Shown here piece after piece: positions 27,182 to 37,644 of a DNA stretch of 64,000 nt (its first letter is position 1; every line of letters starts with the position of its first letter). The notes under the pieces are model-generated. The model was not told the origin of the DNA. It made no database searches and saw nothing but the letters and a program-made list of their open reading frames with translations. The stretch lies in NCBI RefSeq assembly GCF_000429645.1, contig NZ_AUCG01000020.1, positions 124,001 to 188,000 of the forward strand. The letters run 5' to 3'. This stretch comes from Niveispirillum irakense DSM 11586. GTDB lineage: Bacteria > Pseudomonadota > Alphaproteobacteria > Azospirillales > Azospirillaceae. A program made the position numbers and the translations under genes.

Positions 27182-27348
27182 AATGGATACAAAGCTTTCC
27201 GGCCAAATTCCTTGCTGCTGGTGTCTGTACCATGCGCCATCCGCCAGGGCATTACCCGCGTGCAAAGGGTTAGATTGGGCCGTATCGACTTTTAGGGGGG
27301 GTGTCCATACCATGCCGGGCAGGTTGTAATTCCGCTGGCGTACCTCAT

Positions 27349-29013
27349 ATGGCTTCTTTCGTTTCCGATATCGATCCGGTTGCGCGCGGCGAGGTGATCC
27401 GTCGTGGCTTCCTGGACAGTCTGCCGGACCGGCTGGGACGGATGGCGGCGGCGTTTGAGATGCCGCCGGCAGAAGGACGGGCGCTTCTGCTGGACCTGCT
27501 TCATGCCCTGGTCGGCTCCGCAGGGACTTTCCGTCTCAGCCACCTCGCCGATGCGGGGCGCAAGCTGGAAGGATTGCTGTGTAAGACAGCGGCTGGGCAG
27601 TCCTTGTCGGACACGGCGCTGACGGCTGCCTTTCGCCGTCTGGAACGGGCGGTCGCCCATGTGCTGGCGGCCGATCCGTCCGAATTGCCATCCCTGGTGA
27701 TGCCTGCGCCGCGCAAGGGGCGGGACACGCTCACGGGCCATGCCCTGATTTATTATCTGGAAGATGATGTGGAGCAGGCACGCCAGCTTGTTTCCCAGCT
27801 TGAGCCTTACGATTTCCACCTGGTTCCGTTCCAGGAACCCGCTGCTTTCATGCGGGCGGTGCGCATCGCCCCGCCGGATGCACTGCTGGTTGACGTGATG
27901 TGCGGCTCCTCCCTGATGGCTGGGCCGGATACGATCAGCGCGCTGACAGAGGAGGGCATTCATCTTCCGACCATCTTCCTGTCGGCACGGGGCGACTTTA
28001 AGGCCCGGCTGCAGGCGGTGCGGGCCGGTGGCTCCGGCTATATGACCAAGCCGGTGGACACAGTTGCCCTTGTCGAGCGGCTGGACGAGCAGATCGGGCG
28101 CAGCACAACCAAGCCCTACCGCGTCCTGATCGTGGATGATGAGACGGAAGCAGCGGAGCAATATGCCGAGGCCATACGCACGGCCGGGATGGAGCCCCTG
28201 ATCGTCAACGAGCCAGAGGAAACAGTGGAGGCGATCCGTGCCTTTGGGCCGGATATCCTGCTGCTGGATGTGAATATGCCGGGCTGTGGTGGCCTGGAAC
28301 TGGCAGCCCTGCTGCGCCAGCATGAGGGGCTGTTGAGCCTGCCGATCCTGTTCATCACCGCCAGCGCGCCGGAAGAGATGCGCAGCCCGGCGCTGCACCT
28401 GGGGGCCGCGGATTTCCTGCGCAAGCCGTTTGCCCTGGACAGTCTGGCGGATGAAGTGCTGGCCCGTGTGCGACGTGCGCGGCAGTTACACGCCCTGATG
28501 GCGCGGGACAGTCTGACGGCGGTATTGAACCATGGGGCGCTGCAGGAGCAACTGACCATGGAGGTTGCGCGCAGCGCCCGTGACGGCAAGCAGCTTTCCT
28601 TCGCCATGATTGATATCGACCTGTTCAAACGCATCAATGATGATCATGGCCACGCCGTGGGGGACCGTGTGCTGAAGGCGCTGGCCCGGCTGCTGCAGCA
28701 GCGCCTGCGCCGTACCGATATTATTGGTCGCTATGGGGGCGAGGAGTTCGCCATCATCCTGCCAGGCACTCCTGCGGAGGCGGCGGTCACGCTGCTGGAC
28801 AAGCTGCGGCAGGATTTTGCCGGGATCCGCTTCAAAGGAAATGAGGCGCTGGGGGTCGGCTTCAATGTCAGCTTCAGCGCCGGTGTGGCGGAGCTGCGTG
28901 AGGGTCTGGACCTGCCTTCGCTCAACCTGGCGGCGGACAGCGCGCTTTATTTCGCTAAACGGTCTGGCCGTAACCGTGTCCATCTCAATGGATCGCTCAC
29001 CGGCAGCCTATAA
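27349..29013 (+). CDS. Diguanylate cyclase with HPt-REC-REC-GGDEF architecture
   Basis: 554 residues, soluble. HPt domain (about 1-115) with His52 in LLHALVGSAGTFRLSHLA. First receiver (about 130-245) with Asp182 and TKPVD. Second receiver (about 257-375) with VDDE, Asp307 in LLLDVNMPGCGGLE and LRKPF. GGDEF domain (about 385-550) with an intact GGEEF at 463-467 and an inhibitory I-site RxxD at 454-457. It should make c-di-GMP under phosphorelay control with product inhibition. REC-REC-GGDEF is the PleD layout; the N-terminal HPt is extra. Start 27349 is preferred; a GTG at 27301 would add 16 residues. The adjacent chemosensory operon makes it the likely WspR-like output. Confidence 0.93.
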   Translation: MASFVSDIDPVARGEVIRRGFLDSLPDRLGRMAAAFEMPPAEGRALLLDLLHALVGSAGTFRLSHLADAGRKLEGLLCKTAAGQSLSDTALTAAFRRLERAVAHVLAADPSELPSLVMPAPRKGRDTLTGHALIYYLEDDVEQARQLVSQLEPYDFHLVPFQEPAAFMRAVRIAPPDALLVDVMCGSSLMAGPDTISALTEEGIHLPTIFLSARGDFKARLQAVRAGGSGYMTKPVDTVALVERLDEQIGRSTTKPYRVLIVDDETEAAEQYAEAIRTAGMEPLIVNEPEETVEAIRAFGPDILLLDVNMPGCGGLELAALLRQHEGLLSLPILFITASAPEEMRSPALHLGAADFLRKPFALDSLADEVLARVRRARQLHALMARDSLTAVLNHGALQEQLTMEVARSARDGKQLSFAMIDIDLFKRINDDHGHAVGDRVLKALARLLQQRLRRTDIIGRYGGEEFAIILPGTPAEAAVTLLDKLRQDFAGIRFKGNEALGVGFNVSFSAGVAELREGLDLPSLNLAADSALYFAKRSGRNRVHLNGSLTGSL

Positions 29014-29136
29014 TAGGGCAGCCAGATACCCATCATCGCTGTAAAACGCGGCCATGGGCAATTTGCGTTAGATTGTGGACGTTGTTAACCGTACAAGGGG
29101 ACAGGATGGTTTGCCCGCACCGGGCCAGAGGATAGA

Positions 29137-32034
29137 ATGACCGGCAGCGCCCCGCATATCCTGATTGTTGAGGATTCGCCAACACAGGCGCTGCAGATCG
29201 AATTGATTCTGGAAGCCCAGGGCTGGACCTCCACCATCTGCCCCAGTGCCGAGACGGCGCTGGAGGCGCTCAACGGTGTCAGTCCGGATCTGGTGGTGGT
29301 GGATTATCACCTGCCCCGGATGAGTGGGGATGAATTCATCCGCCAGCTTCGCCAGGGCGCCCATACCCGCTCCCTGCCGGTGATCATGCTGACGGACGAG
29401 GCATCGCAGGAAGCCCAGTTCAGGGGGCTGGATAGCGGCGCCGATGTCTATATTCCCAAATCTGCTGACAGTGATGAGCTGGTGCTGCGTGCCAGCGCCC
29501 TGCTGCGCCGACCCAGCCACGCCCCGGTGCCAACGGGCATGGTGGGACAGCCGTTGCGGCGGGGCCGGCTGCTGATCGTCGATGACAGCCCGACTTTCCT
29601 GGAATATCTGCGCCTGGTGCTGGAGGAGGAGGGGCACGAGGTTGTAGCCCTGCAGTCCGGGCTGGAGGCGGCGCACCGCGTCTTGCAGGAGAGTTTCGAC
29701 TGCGTGATCGTCGATCTGCATATGCCGGAAATTGATGGTGTTGAACTGTGCGGGCGTCTGGACGCGATCCGGCGGCGGCGGGAGGAACTGTTCCAGATCG
29801 TGATGCTGACGGCCAGCGACAGCAAGATCGACCTGATGCGCGGGCTGGAAGCTGGCGCCGACGATTACGTCACCAAGGCCAATGATGTCGAGATCATCAA
29901 GGCCCGTATCCGTGCCCTGTTGCGCCGCAAGCGGCTGCATGAGGAAAATCTGCGCATTTCCATGGAATTCCGCCGCAAGGAACGGGAGCTGGAGCGGGCG
30001 CGCGAAGATATGAAGGCGGCGGAGGCCCGCGCCTCGCTGGTGGAAGCGCTGGAGCGCACCAACAAGGAACTGGCCACCGCCAATGCCAAACTGACCCAGA
30101 CCCAGGTTGAACTGACGCGGGCCAAGGATGCGGCGGAGGCGGCCAATCAGGCCAAATCCGAATTCCTGGCCAATATGAGCCACGAGCTGCGCACGCCGAT
30201 GAACGGGATCATTGGCATGAATGCGCTGCTGCTCTCCACCGACCTGACCCCGGAACAGCGTCGTTCCGCCGATCTGGTGGGCAATTCCGCCAAACTGCTT
30301 TTGAACCTGCTGAATGATATCCTGGATATCTCCAAGCTGGATGCCAAGCAGGTCAAGCTGGAAGCAATCACCTTCGATGTCGCTGCCGATTTTGAGGAGG
30401 CGGTCCAGTTAATGGCGCCCAAGGCGGCGGAACAGGGGATTGAACTGGTGCTGGCCGTGGCCCCTTCCGCGCGGTGCCAGGCGGTGGGCGACCCGATGCG
30501 ACTGCGTCAGGTGGCGCTTAACCTGATCGGCAATGCCATCAAATTCACCAGCCGGGGCGGTGTCGCTGTCCATGTCCGGATGCGCGAGGCGGAGAGCCGC
30601 CCTGTGCTGGAGGTGCGGGTGACCGATACCGGCATCGGCATCCCGCGTGAGGCGCAGACCCGTTTGTTCGAGAAATTTGTCCAGGCCGACAGCTCCGTTA
30701 CGCGCCGCTTTGGCGGTACGGGCCTGGGCTTGGCCATCTGCCGCCAGACCATGGAACTGATGGGCGGGGAGATCGGCGTGGACAGCACGATCGGCGCCGG
30801 CTCCAGCTTCTGGTTCCATGTCCCGCTGGACCTGCCGGCGGGAAATCGGGGACGGGAGGCGCCCCCGGCCAGCCTGCGCAGCCGCCGTGTCCTGGTGATT
30901 GACCCATCCGCCATGGTGCGGGAAGGCCTGACCGCGGAATTGTCGGCGCTGGGCATGATCGTGACCGACGCTGCTGCTATCGATGCCCTGGACGGGGATG
31001 CGGGTGCGCAGATCGTGCTGGTTGATTCCCGCCTGCTGAACGAGGCCGTGGCGGCCCAGTTGCGCGCCCGCTATCCCGACGCGACCCTGCTGGCCCTGTT
31101 GCCGCTGGGCGTGGCGGGTGATCCCGTGGGCGAAGGGCTGGCCCATGGTGTGGTGGCAAAGCCGGTGCTGCGCCATGCCCTGGTTGAAGCCCTGACGGGT
31201 GGAGAGCGGTCATCGGCACCCGTGCCGTCTGCCCTGGAAGCTGCATCGGCGGACCGCGCCCAGTCGCCCTGTTCCGGTCGCATTCTGCTGGCTGAGGATA
31301 ATTACATCAACCAGCAGGTGGCGATCCACATGCTGGGCGGTGCCGGGTTCGATCTTGACGTTGTCGGCAATGGCGCGGAAGCCGTCGCGGCGGTCGAGCG
31401 GGAGCGCTACGACATCATCCTGATGGATGTGCAGATGCCCGTGATGGATGGGCTGGAAGCCACCCGGCGCATCCGCGCCCTGGGTGGCAGCATCGGCAGC
31501 GTGCCGATCATCGCCATGACCGCGAATGCCATGGCGGGCGTGGAGGAGACATATCGCGCGGCCGGTATGGATGATTATATTTCCAAGCCGGTCGATTATC
31601 CCGCCTTCGTCGCAAAGGCCAAGGCCTGGGTCAGCCGCCAGCAGGAACAGGCGATGCCGGTTGCTGTCCTTGCCGGTGCCCCGCCGGGGCTGGACGAAGG
31701 GCCGATCCTGCAGATCCAGTCCCTGATGCCGGCCGCCCAGTTCAAGGTGCTGCTGGGCAATTTCCTGACCGCGTCACGGGAACGGCTGGAGCGTATCCGC
31801 CAGTCCATTGAACAGCGGGACATGGGCCGGCTGGCCCCTGATATCCATGACCTGATCAGCACATCGGGCAGTTTCGGCTGTCGTGATCTGGTGACACAGG
31901 CGCGCGCCATCGAGGCTGCCATCCGCCAGGGCGATCATGACAAGGTGACCCAATTGGGCCGCAGCCTGATGCCGGCTGCGACGGTCGCTTGGGCTTATCT
32001 TGAACAGCGCTTTTCCCATATGCCGGGTGCGTGA
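29137..32034 (+). CDS. Multi-domain hybrid histidine kinase REC-REC-HK-REC*-REC-HPt
   Basis: 965 residues, no membrane segment. Receiver 1 (1-120, [12 protein letters not shown]). Receiver 2 (about 142-260, [12 protein letters not shown], Asp in [12 protein letters not shown]). A coiled coil (about 268-335). HisKA with His349 in [13 protein letters not shown]. HATPase ([35 protein letters not shown]). A degenerate receiver (about 585-690, [14 protein letters not shown], lacking the DD pair). A full receiver with Asp764 in [13 protein letters not shown]-terminal HPt with His904 in [16 protein letters not shown] at 29137 follows GAGGATAGA. It lies 123 bp after the cyclase gene in the same direction, so the pair may form one phosphorelay. 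Confidence 0.93.
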   Translation: MTGSAPHILIVEDSPTQALQIELILEAQGWTSTICPSAETALEALNGVSPDLVVVDYHLPRMSGDEFIRQLRQGAHTRSLPVIMLTDEASQEAQFRGLDSGADVYIPKSADSDELVLRASALLRRPSHAPVPTGMVGQPLRRGRLLIVDDSPTFLEYLRLVLEEEGHEVVALQSGLEAAHRVLQESFDCVIVDLHMPEIDGVELCGRLDAIRRRREELFQIVMLTASDSKIDLMRGLEAGADDYVTKANDVEIIKARIRALLRRKRLHEENLRISMEFRRKERELERAREDMKAAEARASLVEALERTNKELATANAKLTQTQVELTRAKDAAEAANQAKSEFLANMSHELRTPMNGIIGMNALLLSTDLTPEQRRSADLVGNSAKLLLNLLNDILDISKLDAKQVKLEAITFDVAADFEEAVQLMAPKAAEQGIELVLAVAPSARCQAVGDPMRLRQVALNLIGNAIKFTSRGGVAVHVRMREAESRPVLEVRVTDTGIGIPREAQTRLFEKFVQADSSVTRRFGGTGLGLAICRQTMELMGGEIGVDSTIGAGSSFWFHVPLDLPAGNRGREAPPASLRSRRVLVIDPSAMVREGLTAELSALGMIVTDAAAIDALDGDAGAQIVLVDSRLLNEAVAAQLRARYPDATLLALLPLGVAGDPVGEGLAHGVVAKPVLRHALVEALTGGERSSAPVPSALEAASADRAQSPCSGRILLAEDNYINQQVAIHMLGGAGFDLDVVGNGAEAVAAVERERYDIILMDVQMPVMDGLEATRRIRALGGSIGSVPIIAMTANAMAGVEETYRAAGMDDYISKPVDYPAFVAKAKAWVSRQQEQAMPVAVLAGAPPGLDEGPILQIQSLMPAAQFKVLLGNFLTASRERLERIRQSIEQRDMGRLAPDIHDLISTSGSFGCRDLVTQARAIEAAIRQGDHDKVTQLGRSLMPAATVAWAYLEQRFSHMPGA

Positions 32035-32054
32035 CTGGCGCCCCCGACCCCGGA

Positions 32055-33083
32055 TCAGCTTTTGGCCAGGGCCGTCAACCGGGTGGCAATTTCCAGGGGA
32101 TTCAGCACAAAGCTGGCCCCGCCCATCTCAATCGCCACGCCGGGCATGCCATGGACGACGGAGCTGTTCCGGTCCTGGGCGATGGTGACCGCACCGCGCT
32201 GATAAAGGTTGCACAGTTCAGCCGAGCCGTCCGCCCCCATGCCGGAGAGCAGGACGCCAATCGCCTCTTCTCCGAAACTGTCGGCGATGGAGCGGAACAG
32301 ATGGGAGACGGCGGGCCGCAGGCCATTTTCCGGCGGCGTTTCATGCAGGCGCAGGATACCGCGCCGGTCAACAGCCAGATGGGCGTTATCAGGCGCAATA
32401 TAGACGCCCCCCGGCCGGGTCGGCACGAAATCGCCGGCCACCTGGACCGACAATTTGGTGCTCATGCGCAGCCAGTCGGCAAAGCCATCCACAAACCCAT
32501 GGGCAATATGCTGCACCACCAGAATGGGCAGGGGGAAATCCGCCGGGAGATTGGCCAGGATGATCTGAAGGGCCATGGGACCACCCGTGGACGCCCCGAT
32601 TCCGACGATCTGCGGCCGCTTCTCCACAAGGTTCTGGCGCGCTTCCGCCCGGGCGGCAGGGGTGGGCAGACGCCAGCGGCGCACAACCTTCACCTCCGAC
32701 ATCAGGCGGACGGTCATGACAAGATCGGCGGTTTCCGTATCATGGTCGCGGTGGCCGATGCCCGCCGGTCGGCGCACAAAAGCCAAGGCGCCCGCTTCCA
32801 CGGCGCGGAAAGTGGCGGCCACCTGATCCGTCATCATGCCCGAGACGATGACGATGGGGACTGGCAATGTCTCCATGATCCGGCGGGTGGCGGCAAAACC
32901 GTCCATCCCCGGCATATGGATATCCATCGTCACGACGTCGGGCTTATAATTCTTCACGGCCTCGACGGCTTCCTCGCCTGTGCCGACGACGCCGACCACC
33001 TTCATATCCGGTTGGCTTTCCAGGATACTGACCAGGAAAGCCCGGATGGTGGGTGAATCTTCAGCGACGAGAACCCTAATCAC
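32055..33083 (-). CDS. cheB: CheB-type protein-glutamate methylesterase (WspF-like)
   Basis: 342 residues. Receiver (1-120) with AEDSPTIRAF and Asp54 in VTMDIHMPGMDGF, a linker, then the methylesterase domain. The catalytic triad Ser-His-Asp is seen in IGASTGGPMAL, VVQHIAHGF and LSGMGADGSAEL. It removes methyl groups from the receptor to reset signalling; phosphorylation of Asp54 by CheA would activate it. Last gene of the six-gene chemosensory operon, 12 bp after cheA. In Wsp systems this is the WspF position. Confidence 0.95.
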   Translation of the reverse strand: MIRVLVAEDSPTIRAFLVSILESQPDMKVVGVVGTGEEAVEAVKNYKPDVVTMDIHMPGMDGFAATRRIMETLPVPIVIVSGMMTDQVAATFRAVEAGALAFVRRPAGIGHRDHDTETADLVMTVRLMSEVKVVRRWRLPTPAARAEARQNLVEKRPQIVGIGASTGGPMALQIILANLPADFPLPILVVQHIAHGFVDGFADWLRMSTKLSVQVAGDFVPTRPGGVYIAPDNAHLAVDRRGILRLHETPPENGLRPAVSHLFRSIADSFGEEAIGVLLSGMGADGSAELCNLYQRGAVTIAQDRNSSVVHGMPGVAIEMGGASFVLNPLEIATRLTALAKS

Positions 33084-33095
33084 AACAAACTACCC

Positions 33096-35360
33096 TCAGA
33101 TGAGGCGACCGATCATATTGAGAAGATCGCTTTGATCGAAACTTTTCTTGACGATATACGCACTGGCGCCAACATCAACGCCATGCTCCCTATCCTCTCG
33201 AGACTCCAATGACGTAATCAGGATGACGGGGGTTTCCCCCAGGCGACTATCCTGCCTTATCTTGGCGGTTAACTCGAACCCACTCATTCGGGGCATTTCC
33301 ACATCGGACACGACGAGGTCAAAAGTTTCCCCGTTCAGGATGCCCCAGGCCTCCATCCCGTCCACGGCTGTGCGGACCCGGTAGCCGGCGGCTTCCAGCA
33401 CATGCTTGAACAGGGTCCGGGCGGTGATGCTGTCTTCCGCAATCAGGATGGATTTGCGCGCAGGCGCCGCCATATTGGTCAGCGACCGTGCCGGGCGGCC
33501 CTTGAAATCGGGGCGCAGGGCGTTGCGCAGCAGGTCATGCACATTCAGCACAAAACCCTGCCCGCCCGATGGCAGCATCATGGCGCCGGCGATACAGGAA
33601 ACGCGGGTCAGGGGCCAGCCCAGCCCCTTCATCAGCACTTCATTCTCGCCCACCACCTGTTCCACCTCCACCGCGATCCGGTGACCGGCCCCGGCCAGGA
33701 CAAGGTAATGGCGGAAATCAGCGGGCGGCGGGGCTGGCAGGGTCATGCGCAGCAGGTCGGTCAGGCCGACCAGGGCCAGCGGCTTGCCGTCCACCCGCAC
33801 GATCTCCCGATCCTCCACCAACTCCACCGCCCTCGCCGGAACGCGGGCCACCCGTTCCACCCGATTGGTCGGGATGGCGAACTGGCGGCCGGCTGCCGCG
33901 ACGATGACTACGCGGAACGCCGCCATCGTGACGGGTAGCAGAAGCCTGAAGGTCGTGCCCGCACCCAGGGTCGATTCGACGGTGATGCTGCCGCCCAGAC
34001 GCTCCACCTTTTCCTGCACGATGGCCAGCCCCAGCCCCCGGCCCGACAGGTCCGTCACCCCATCGGTGGTGGAAAGGCCGGACTGGAAGGCCAGCGACAT
34101 GATCTGGCCGGCGGTCAGGTTTTCCGCTTCCTCCTCATCCAGCAACTCGCTGGCGATTGCTTCGGCGACCAGCTTCCTTCCATCCATGCCGCGCCCGTCA
34201 TCGGCAATGGCGATCTCCGCCTTACCGCCATCGCGCTGGCTGACCGTGATGGAGAGTTTGCCCTCTGCCGGTTTGCCCTTGGCCTGCCGCTCCTCCGTCG
34301 GCTCGATCCCGTGGTCGATGGCATTGCGGATCAGGTGGAGCAGCGCGTCCCGCAACTCCTCCTGAACCCGCCGGTCCAACTCCAATTCCTGGCCGGAAAT
34401 ATCGAGCTGGATGTCCTTGCCCTGTTCGCGGGACAGTTCCCGCACATTCTGCGCCACCGGGTCCAGCAGGTTGGCGGCGGGCAGCATCAGCACCTGCTTG
34501 GCGCCTGTCAGAAGCCCATCCACGCTTTTGGCCAGACCCCGTGCGTCATTATCGGCAGCCAGGGCCAGGGTGCTGAGCTTTGTGCCCAGCCATGTCAGGG
34601 TCTGGCTGTCATGGTCGGCCTGGGCTTCCCGGGTCAGGCGGCTGCGTATGCGGGCCCGCTCGGTCAGGTCACGCCCCAGGCTGCGCAGGTCGCTGACGCG
34701 GGAGGCGCCGGACAGCTTGGCCGTGATCAGTTCCTCGGCCTGGTGCAGCAGAAAATCAAGCTGGGCGATGGGGACGCGGATGGTCTGCCGGGCCGGCGTC
34801 CGGGCCGGACCCGTCGGAACTTGAGTCGTGGTCGCCTCTGCCGGGGCCTGGGTCACTGCCGGGGGAGCGGGTGGCGCCGGTGGGGCCGCCACGGTGGCTT
34901 CCGGCGGTGCAGGCGGCGGCAGCATCGGCGGTGGCGGGGCGGGGGGTGCCTCGCCGGTCAACCGGTTCAACTGCGCGATCAGACTGTCCAGGTTGGCCGG
35001 GGCCGAGGGGGTGGGGCCGTTCCCTCCACCCGGTACCATGCCGGCAATGGCTTTGACGCTGGCATGCATCAGATCCAGGATCGACCGGTCAAGCGCCACC
35101 GTGCCTTGCTTCATCAGCGCCAACAGCGATTCCAGCGCATGACAAAGCGCGACCAGACCGGCCAGATTGACCGTCCGCGCCGCCCCCTTCAGCGTATGGA
35201 TTTCGCGGAAGGTCTTCTCGATCAGTTCCTTCAGCCGGCCCGGTTCGACACCCCGGTCCAGTTCCAGCAACGTCTTGGTGACAGAGCCGACATGTTCCTC
35301 GGCCTCCACCGTGAACATGGCGAGAAGCCGCTGAAGAAGCTGTTCATTCCTGCTGTTCAT
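33096..35360 (-). CDS. cheA: Hybrid CheA histidine kinase with C-terminal receiver (WspE-like)
   Basis: 754 residues. HPt (1-110) with His55 in REIHTLKGAARTVNL. A Pro/Ala-rich linker (about 130-190). A dimerisation and HATPase region (HLIRNAIDHGIE, IADDGRGMDGRK, GRGLGLAIVQEKVERLGG). A CheW-like domain (AAAGRQFAIPTNRVERVARV). A C-terminal receiver (ILIAEDSITARTLFK, Asp in LVVSDVEMPRMSGFE, VKKSF). The length and the fused receiver match WspE/FrzE-type kinases, not classical flagellar CheA. No separate cheY is in the operon, so output goes to other receivers such as the cyclase. Confidence 0.95.
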   Translation of the reverse strand: MNSRNEQLLQRLLAMFTVEAEEHVGSVTKTLLELDRGVEPGRLKELIEKTFREIHTLKGAARTVNLAGLVALCHALESLLALMKQGTVALDRSILDLMHASVKAIAGMVPGGGNGPTPSAPANLDSLIAQLNRLTGEAPPAPPPPMLPPPAPPEATVAAPPAPPAPPAVTQAPAEATTTQVPTGPARTPARQTIRVPIAQLDFLLHQAEELITAKLSGASRVSDLRSLGRDLTERARIRSRLTREAQADHDSQTLTWLGTKLSTLALAADNDARGLAKSVDGLLTGAKQVLMLPAANLLDPVAQNVRELSREQGKDIQLDISGQELELDRRVQEELRDALLHLIRNAIDHGIEPTEERQAKGKPAEGKLSITVSQRDGGKAEIAIADDGRGMDGRKLVAEAIASELLDEEEAENLTAGQIMSLAFQSGLSTTDGVTDLSGRGLGLAIVQEKVERLGGSITVESTLGAGTTFRLLLPVTMAAFRVVIVAAAGRQFAIPTNRVERVARVPARAVELVEDREIVRVDGKPLALVGLTDLLRMTLPAPPPADFRHYLVLAGAGHRIAVEVEQVVGENEVLMKGLGWPLTRVSCIAGAMMLPSGGQGFVLNVHDLLRNALRPDFKGRPARSLTNMAAPARKSILIAEDSITARTLFKHVLEAAGYRVRTAVDGMEAWGILNGETFDLVVSDVEMPRMSGFELTAKIRQDSRLGETPVILITSLESREDREHGVDVGASAYIVKKSFDQSDLLNMIGRLI

Positions 35361-35407
35361 GGCACCGCTCCCTTAACCCTGGCTGCCGGACGGAAAACCG
35401 CCCGGTG

Positions 35408-37018
35408 TCAGGCCTGGTACTGGCTGACCAGCGTTTTCAGCTTCAAGCCCAGGGCATTCAGGTTATGGGCCGCGGTCTCCGCCTGCTTGGTGGCAACCGT
35501 GTTCTGGGTGCTGGCTTGACGGATGCTGTCCATGGCCAACGCCACCTGATCGATGCCCACCTGCTGCTGCTGGTTGGATGCGACGATCTGGGTGCTGGCC
35601 TGGGTCGCCACCGCGATGTTCTGCGCCAGGTTTTCGATTGCCTGACCGGCTTCCAGCGATTGTTTCACGCCTGCATCGACGGCCTTCGACCCCTGCTCGG
35701 CCGCCAGAACGGCGGTGGCCGTGGCTTTCTGGATGTCGCCCAGAATGGCGCGGACCTGGGCCGTGGCTTCCTTGGACTGCTCGGCCAGGCTTTTCACCTC
35801 CGATGCGACAACAACAAACCCTTTGCCCTGTTCCCCGGCGCGCGCCGCCTCAATGGCGGCATTGACGGCCAGCAGGTTGGACTGTTCGGCCAGGTCATTG
35901 ACCGACGCCACGATGGTGCCGATGGCCTGGCTCTGCTCGCTGAGCTTGATCACGGCCTCGGCAATGGCGCCGATCTGTTCCCGCACCAGGGTAATACCGG
36001 CGATGGATTGTTCCACTGCGCGCTTGCCGGTTGCGGAGATCTGCGCCGTGGCCTGGGCCGTATCAGCGACATGACGGGCTTTGTCGGTGGAAAGCTGGGA
36101 GGTCTTGCGCACCTCCTCCATCGTGGAACTGGTCTCGGCCAGGGCCGTTGCCGTTTCCGCTGCCGAGGCGGCCACCTGGGCGGTGGTCGAAACAATCTGG
36201 CTGCCGGCAGAGCCCAGGACGTTGATACCTTCGGACAATTCCTGCATCAGCGTGCGCAGGCCCCGCGTCATGCGCTCGAACGTCTCAGTGAGGATGCCAA
36301 CCTCATCCTGGCGACGGGTCGGCGGGATGGAGACGGTGAGGTCGCCCCGGCCGATCCGCTCCGCGATCAGGGTGATTTCCTGCAAGGGGCCGGCGATATT
36401 GCGGCCCAGATACAGCCCGGACGCCAGAACGAGAAGGCTGGCGATCAGCGCCCCGCCGATGACGGTGGCGGTGGCGGCATCGATTGTGCTGCGCAGTTCG
36501 GCCTCCCGCTCCTTCAGCAGGCGGTTCTCTTCCTCCCGCATCGTGGAGATCAGAGCCCTGAAATCATCCATGGCGCGCTTGCCGCGTTCGGTCAGCACCT
36601 GTTCCCGGGCCGCATCGAACCCCTGGTTACGGCGGATTTCCGCTGTGGTACGCATGGCGTCCAGCTTTTCCTCGACCACCTGATCAACGCGGTCCATGTT
36701 GCGCTGCTGAACCGGGTTGTCCTGGGTCAGTTCGCGAACATTGCGGAGGGCGGGGGCCAAGCGCTGCACCCCATCCTCATAGGGACGGCGGAATCGTTCG
36801 TCGCCGGTGATGACATAGCCACGCTGGCCGGTTTCGATATCCTGGACCGCTGACAACAGTTCCAGCAGACGCGCTTGCACCTGATAGGAATGGCTCCGCC
36901 AATCCGCATCCTGCACCAGCCGCTGGGTGACCTGCAGCGACACGCCACCAACCACCAGAAGGACTGCCAGCACCAGCAGCAGACAAGTCCAGATCTTCGT
37001 GCCAACCATGATCTTCAT
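35408..37018 (-). CDS. Methyl-accepting receptor with CHASE3 sensor
   Basis: 536 residues. TM1 about 8-30 ([18 protein letters not shown]). A periplasmic CHASE3 helical bundle with [23 protein letters not shown]2 about 190-212 ([20 protein letters not shown]). HAMP ([21 protein letters not shown]). Signalling tip [40 protein letters not shown]. No CheR-binding pentapeptide at the C terminus (ends LVSQYQA). It is the receptor of this operon, placed between the second cheW and cheA rather than first as in classical wsp. CHASE3 ligands are unknown. Confidence 0.93.
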   Translation of the reverse strand: MKIMVGTKIWTCLLLVLAVLLVVGGVSLQVTQRLVQDADWRSHSYQVQARLLELLSAVQDIETGQRGYVITGDERFRRPYEDGVQRLAPALRNVRELTQDNPVQQRNMDRVDQVVEEKLDAMRTTAEIRRNQGFDAAREQVLTERGKRAMDDFRALISTMREEENRLLKEREAELRSTIDAATATVIGGALIASLLVLASGLYLGRNIAGPLQEITLIAERIGRGDLTVSIPPTRRQDEVGILTETFERMTRGLRTLMQELSEGINVLGSAGSQIVSTTAQVAASAAETATALAETSSTMEEVRKTSQLSTDKARHVADTAQATAQISATGKRAVEQSIAGITLVREQIGAIAEAVIKLSEQSQAIGTIVASVNDLAEQSNLLAVNAAIEAARAGEQGKGFVVVASEVKSLAEQSKEATAQVRAILGDIQKATATAVLAAEQGSKAVDAGVKQSLEAGQAIENLAQNIAVATQASTQIVASNQQQQVGIDQVALAMDSIRQASTQNTVATKQAETAAHNLNALGLKLKTLVSQYQA

Positions 37019-37042
37019 TGCTTGAAGCTCCCCGTCCCACCG

Positions 37043-37642
37043 TCAGCCAAGGCCGGCTTGTGCGAAACCATTTTCCTGATCGTCAAAGAAGGTGCCACCA
37101 TCCAGCACGATGGTGCCGGTATCGATAACACCTTGGAAGAATTGCCGTCCCTTCTGCACCGTTGCCGGTATCGGGTCCAGCTTGTCGCGGCGCACGGGCG
37201 CCATGCCGACAATCGTATCTGCCATCAGGCCCAGACAGCGTTCGCCCTGGGCCAGGATCACAATATGCGCTGCCTCCAGCGTTGCCGTGCTGGTCAATCC
37301 CATCAAAGCCGGGAAATCCACCACCGGCACGACCACACCGCGCAGATAGAAGATGCCGGTCAGGAAGGACGGCGTGCAGGGCACCGGTGTGATCAGGATA
37401 TCGGCCGCGACCTCCCGGATCCAATGCCCCTCCAGGGCATAGGTCAGGCCGCCAAGCGTGAATTCCAGCAGGCTCAGCAGGTCGGCGGCGTCTTCCGGCT
37501 CCGTCGGCTTGCGGGCCAGGGCCAGGGCCCGCTCCCGCAGGCGGCGTTCGCTCTCCGCGGCGCCGGGCTGGAACTCGCGGGCCAACCCCTCACGGGCGGC
37601 CGCCAGCCGGCGGTACATGTCATTCCAGTCCAGATTTTCCAT
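37043..37642 (-). CDS. cheW: CheW-domain coupling protein with N-terminal extension (WspD-like)
   Basis: 199 residues. A charged helical extension (about 1-58, MYRRLAAAREGLAREF, RERALALARKP) precedes a CheW domain (LEFTLGGLTYALEGHWIREV, FYLRGVVVPVVDFPALMG, ERCLGLMADTIVGM). It couples the receptor to CheA. It begins 2 bp after the cheR stop. The extension resembles the longer WspD-type coupling proteins, paired with the shorter CheW at the head of the operon. Confidence 0.9.
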   Translation of the reverse strand: MENLDWNDMYRRLAAAREGLAREFQPGAAESERRLRERALALARKPTEPEDAADLLSLLEFTLGGLTYALEGHWIREVAADILITPVPCTPSFLTGIFYLRGVVVPVVDFPALMGLTSTATLEAAHIVILAQGERCLGLMADTIVGMAPVRRDKLDPIPATVQKGRQFFQGVIDTGTIVLDGGTFFDDQENGFAQAGLG

Positions 37643-37644
37643 GG

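Noticed and set aside
35405-36853. 482-codon plus-strand open frame across the CHASE3 receptor
   Set aside because: Antisense to a clear receptor gene; Gly/His-rich low-complexity product.
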